From positions 1 to 6,836 of the forward strand of contig JAIOSH010000005.1 in assembly GCA_021107685.1 (NCBI GenBank): a DNA stretch of 6,836 nucleotides, in the 5' to 3' direction. Below the pieces are notes generated by a model, which saw only the letters and a list, made by a program, of their open reading frames with translations, was not told where the DNA came from and ran no database searches. The DNA comes from Bacteroidales bacterium. Its GTDB lineage: Bacteria > Bacteroidota > Bacteroidia > Bacteroidales > SMBSF39. Of this stretch, positions 6,301-6,836 are shown in pieces. Every line of letters starts with the position of its first letter. Positions within the stretch are counted from its first letter, which is position 1. The position numbers were made by a program, and so were the translations under genes.

Positions 6301-6836
6301 TTTCTTCGCAAACAGTATTTCCTTAATGAATTTTGGGTTGGCAGAGAGCGTGAATTAGCAGGGGCTGAAAAAACAATTGACAGATATAAAATGGGATTTC
6401 TGGGTGGTATTATGGTTACAGGGGAATATAATTCAGGTAAAACATTTTTCTCTCAGTTTATTGCTAATAAATATTTTAACAATCCTAATATATATGTAAT
6501 CCACCCGCCTTTTGCCGGTTCAATTGATATTAACGATTTTAAAAAATCTCTTGAAAATGCTTTGGAAATAAAAGGTTCTTATAAAAATATATTCAACAAT
6601 ATTAAACAAAACAGTATTATAATTATTGATGACCTTGAACTTTGGTGGGAGAAGAGTCAAAACGGATTTGATGTTATTGAAGATATTATTGGTTTAATTT
6701 CAGAATACAGTAATAAATGTTTATTTATTGTAAATACAAATATACATAGTTATAAATTGATTAATAAGATAAGAAAAATTGAGGATTGTTTTCTGAATAA
6801 TATTGAATTAGAAGCTTTTAATGCTGAGCAATTAAA
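2110..6836 (+). CDS. Cation-chloride cotransporter (SLC12-like) fused to long helical region and P-loop ATPase, 3' partial
   Basis: The frame is open for 1575 codons and leaves the window without a stop. The ATG at 2110 is the only good start, since an in-frame TAA lies at 2083-2085. Residues 10-420 hold 12 predicted membrane helices of the cation-chloride cotransporter family in the APC superfamily. Hallmarks are G-V-I-M-Y-M-R-L-G-W-V-V-G in helix 1, G-G-I-Y-Y-I-L-S-R-S-L-G before helix 3, F-F-P-A-V-T-G (205-211) with S-G-D-L in helix 6, and A-T-L-S-S-A-L (284-290) in helix 8. Residues 456-728 match the CCC cytoplasmic domain: N-W-R-P at 456-459, K-K-T-I-D-I-W-W at 594-601, D-L-I-F-L-G-I-P at 685-692, and V-I-L-I-R about 716-720. 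Residues about 730-1400 are unrecognised, polar, Lys/Asn-rich and probably helical. From 1408 an AAA+/STAND-like domain starts: V-G-R-E-R-E (1410-1415), Walker A G-E-Y-N-S-G-K-T (1438-1445), Walker B I-I-I-I-D-D (1503-1508), and a sensor-1-like F-I-V-N-T-N (1539-1544). It likely moves Na+, K+ and Cl- together. Eukaryotic family members are about 1000-1200 residues and, as far as I know, have no ATPase. Confidence 0.88.
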   Translation, partial: MFTQAKKFGTFSGVFTPSILTILGVIMYMRLGWVVGEAGLIGTIGIIVIAHIISVSTGLSISSIATDKKIKTGGIYYILSRSLGLPMGGSIGITIFIGTALSISLYVIGFCENFLGIEAIRNFLGLGTSINDYRLIGTFIIILLVIIAFISTSLAIKAQFLILGAIALSLISIFTGFFLNPEFHPDTVSMSMQGGVSLEIVFAVFFPAVTGFTAGVAMSGDLKDPKRSIPVGTLVSILVGFVIYITLAIGLAYFVNRDLLLGDKNFLMKIAWFSPLVVAGIWGATLSSALGGILGGPRILQAISKDKITPKIFGKGFGESNEPRNALIFTFLLAEAGILIGELNVIARIVSMFYIAAYGFINLSYALESWASSDFRPGFRIPKWIGILGFLACFGVMFRIDTIAMFLSLIIMLGIYFILKKKELQLDLGDVWQSVWSSLIRTLLHKIDMKELEERNWRPSIILFSESTSARPYLIQFGEDLVGKHGFLSNFDLIENKTADILFSKHQQSLISEDSVKYKGVFTRKQSCKNFYEGVEMIARTYGFSGVEPNTVLLSWARQSENPVRFTKMVKMLTDLDLNVLMIDYDQKLGFGEKKTIDIWWQGGSNNGNLSLYLVKFIWLSENWRNANARLLIVNPVNEEKERIKREADNALDKLRIKADVKIINNQFEQKSFYEIIKIQSINSDLIFLGIPDIETGKEQEFVDKINYLCKNPGTVILIRASSYFKELQIAVKQDSVLKQTHIHKKIDMKITEKKDIAVVSYPKHSLIAKQLRILFDDLIAIVNEFQQNYFLNIINHNNNLIISIKEEINKNFSNLEKKCNSNQSLKSNSITKIKNTLLFRLRKEVAENQNKTFEIQQDILLQGIEHILIEIEKSINKSPKFLIKNLLLEDLKSVKEDKLSLKRFKFFKRIKIKITHKKNETSYKIKYQKLIKSYLPIKYYQSIFEILNKWGLTSFEYIIEFQKLIKSITDSFLLLETRAARNKLSIKTVIIEKEKTNLIINKIEQLNKNSLQSLYNFFLNETAGIVQQISNDLNHLNTNRYIKNKGSDSLNKKINNILKEIPYQWFKNQLLFNNSTLLEILLFSFCSKIRTISDNITKEIDRKIEKDALNNYHDLNSYLNKYIKTLEKEPLTEFNFLYNTNEQDNFIIFCQNIIDATFRKIKSAERIFPDTIDIMNEESLNNFIDVQFKGVELVHISVLRLADYLIQSEFIEPIQKNINKLADELQKSYTTIQDMVRYISFSTYKNDSDIYTNDNANIIVLLNEQTGKINTEIENVNELRMQALYFISERLHTLEDKLSLSSFIKSAANLKQYIKEQEVKSKLSLMKNVIKKSDNFFKYQVNQFWYRQSKGILLANRLKAADLSEHTSVNELLNLSNEVSINTKILDKLPFYYKQLFLRKQYFLNEFWVGRERELAGAEKTIDRYKMGFLGGIMVTGEYNSGKTFFSQFIANKYFNNPNIYVIHPPFAGSIDINDFKKSLENALEIKGSYKNIFNNIKQNSIIIIDDLELWWEKSQNGFDVIEDIIGLISEYSNKCLFIVNTNIHSYKLINKIRKIEDCFLNNIELEAFNAEQL
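6304..6836 (+). other. C-terminal P-loop ATPase domain of the fusion protein, partial
   Basis: Residues about 1399-1575 form the first part of an ATPase module. The entry helix carries F-W-V-G-R-E-R-E, typical of AAA_16/STAND and related proteins. Walker A (6421-6444) contains the invariant K1444 and T1445. Walker B (6616-6633) ends in two aspartates, D1507 and D1508, followed by L-E-L-W-W. The next strand, C-L-F-I-V-N-T-N, has the polar residue expected of sensor 1, and a run L-E-A-F-N-A-E-Q-L resembles the start of the lid region of AAA+ proteins. The arginine finger and any C-terminal sensor or effector domain lie outside the window. AAA+ versus STAND cannot be settled from what is visible. 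Confidence 0.75.

Overview
The window looks like chromosomal DNA of a member of the Bacteroidota, probably an uncultured or environmental lineage. The DNA is strongly AT-rich. Genes lack Shine-Dalgarno sequences, and one promoter matches the Bacteroidota TAnnTTTG type. There is a secreted DUF1573 protein of the kind common in that phylum. The intergenic DNA is full of TTTCGA-type and TTAACC-type palindromes. No rRNA, tRNA or CRISPR array is visible.

Layout. Bases 1-134 hold the wreck of a small IS200-like (Y1) transposase: its N-terminal and C-terminal ends lie next to each other in different frames, and the middle is missing. Bases 135-597 contain no gene but several short hairpins: three triloop hairpins next to the transposase remnant, a 30-base hairpin at 361-390, and a 72-base inverted repeat at 461-532. 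A DUF1573 protein with a signal peptide lies on the minus strand at 598-1101, with a promoter just upstream of it. A complex palindromic element (1193-1366) separates it from a divergent lipoprotein gene on the plus strand (1407-1943). A second large nested palindrome (about 1943-2092) fills the gap before the last gene.

The last gene starts at 2110 and runs off the right edge, so at least 1575 codons are present and there is no stop. Residues 1-420 are a complete 12-helix cation-chloride cotransporter (SLC12/CCC family). Residues about 430-730 are the typical two-lobed CCC cytoplasmic domain. Residues about 730-1400 are a very long Lys/Asn/Ile-rich, mostly helical region that I do not recognise. 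From about residue 1408 a P-loop ATPase domain of AAA+/STAND type begins, with VGRERE, Walker A, Walker B and a sensor-1-like strand, and it is cut by the window edge. This single-chain arrangement of cotransporter, helical stalk and ATPase is the most unusual thing here.

The genes do not form an obvious pathway. The DUF1573 protein and the lipoprotein are exported products of unknown role. The transporter is separated from the lipoprotein by a palindrome that could terminate, insulate or regulate, so an operon is not clearly supported.
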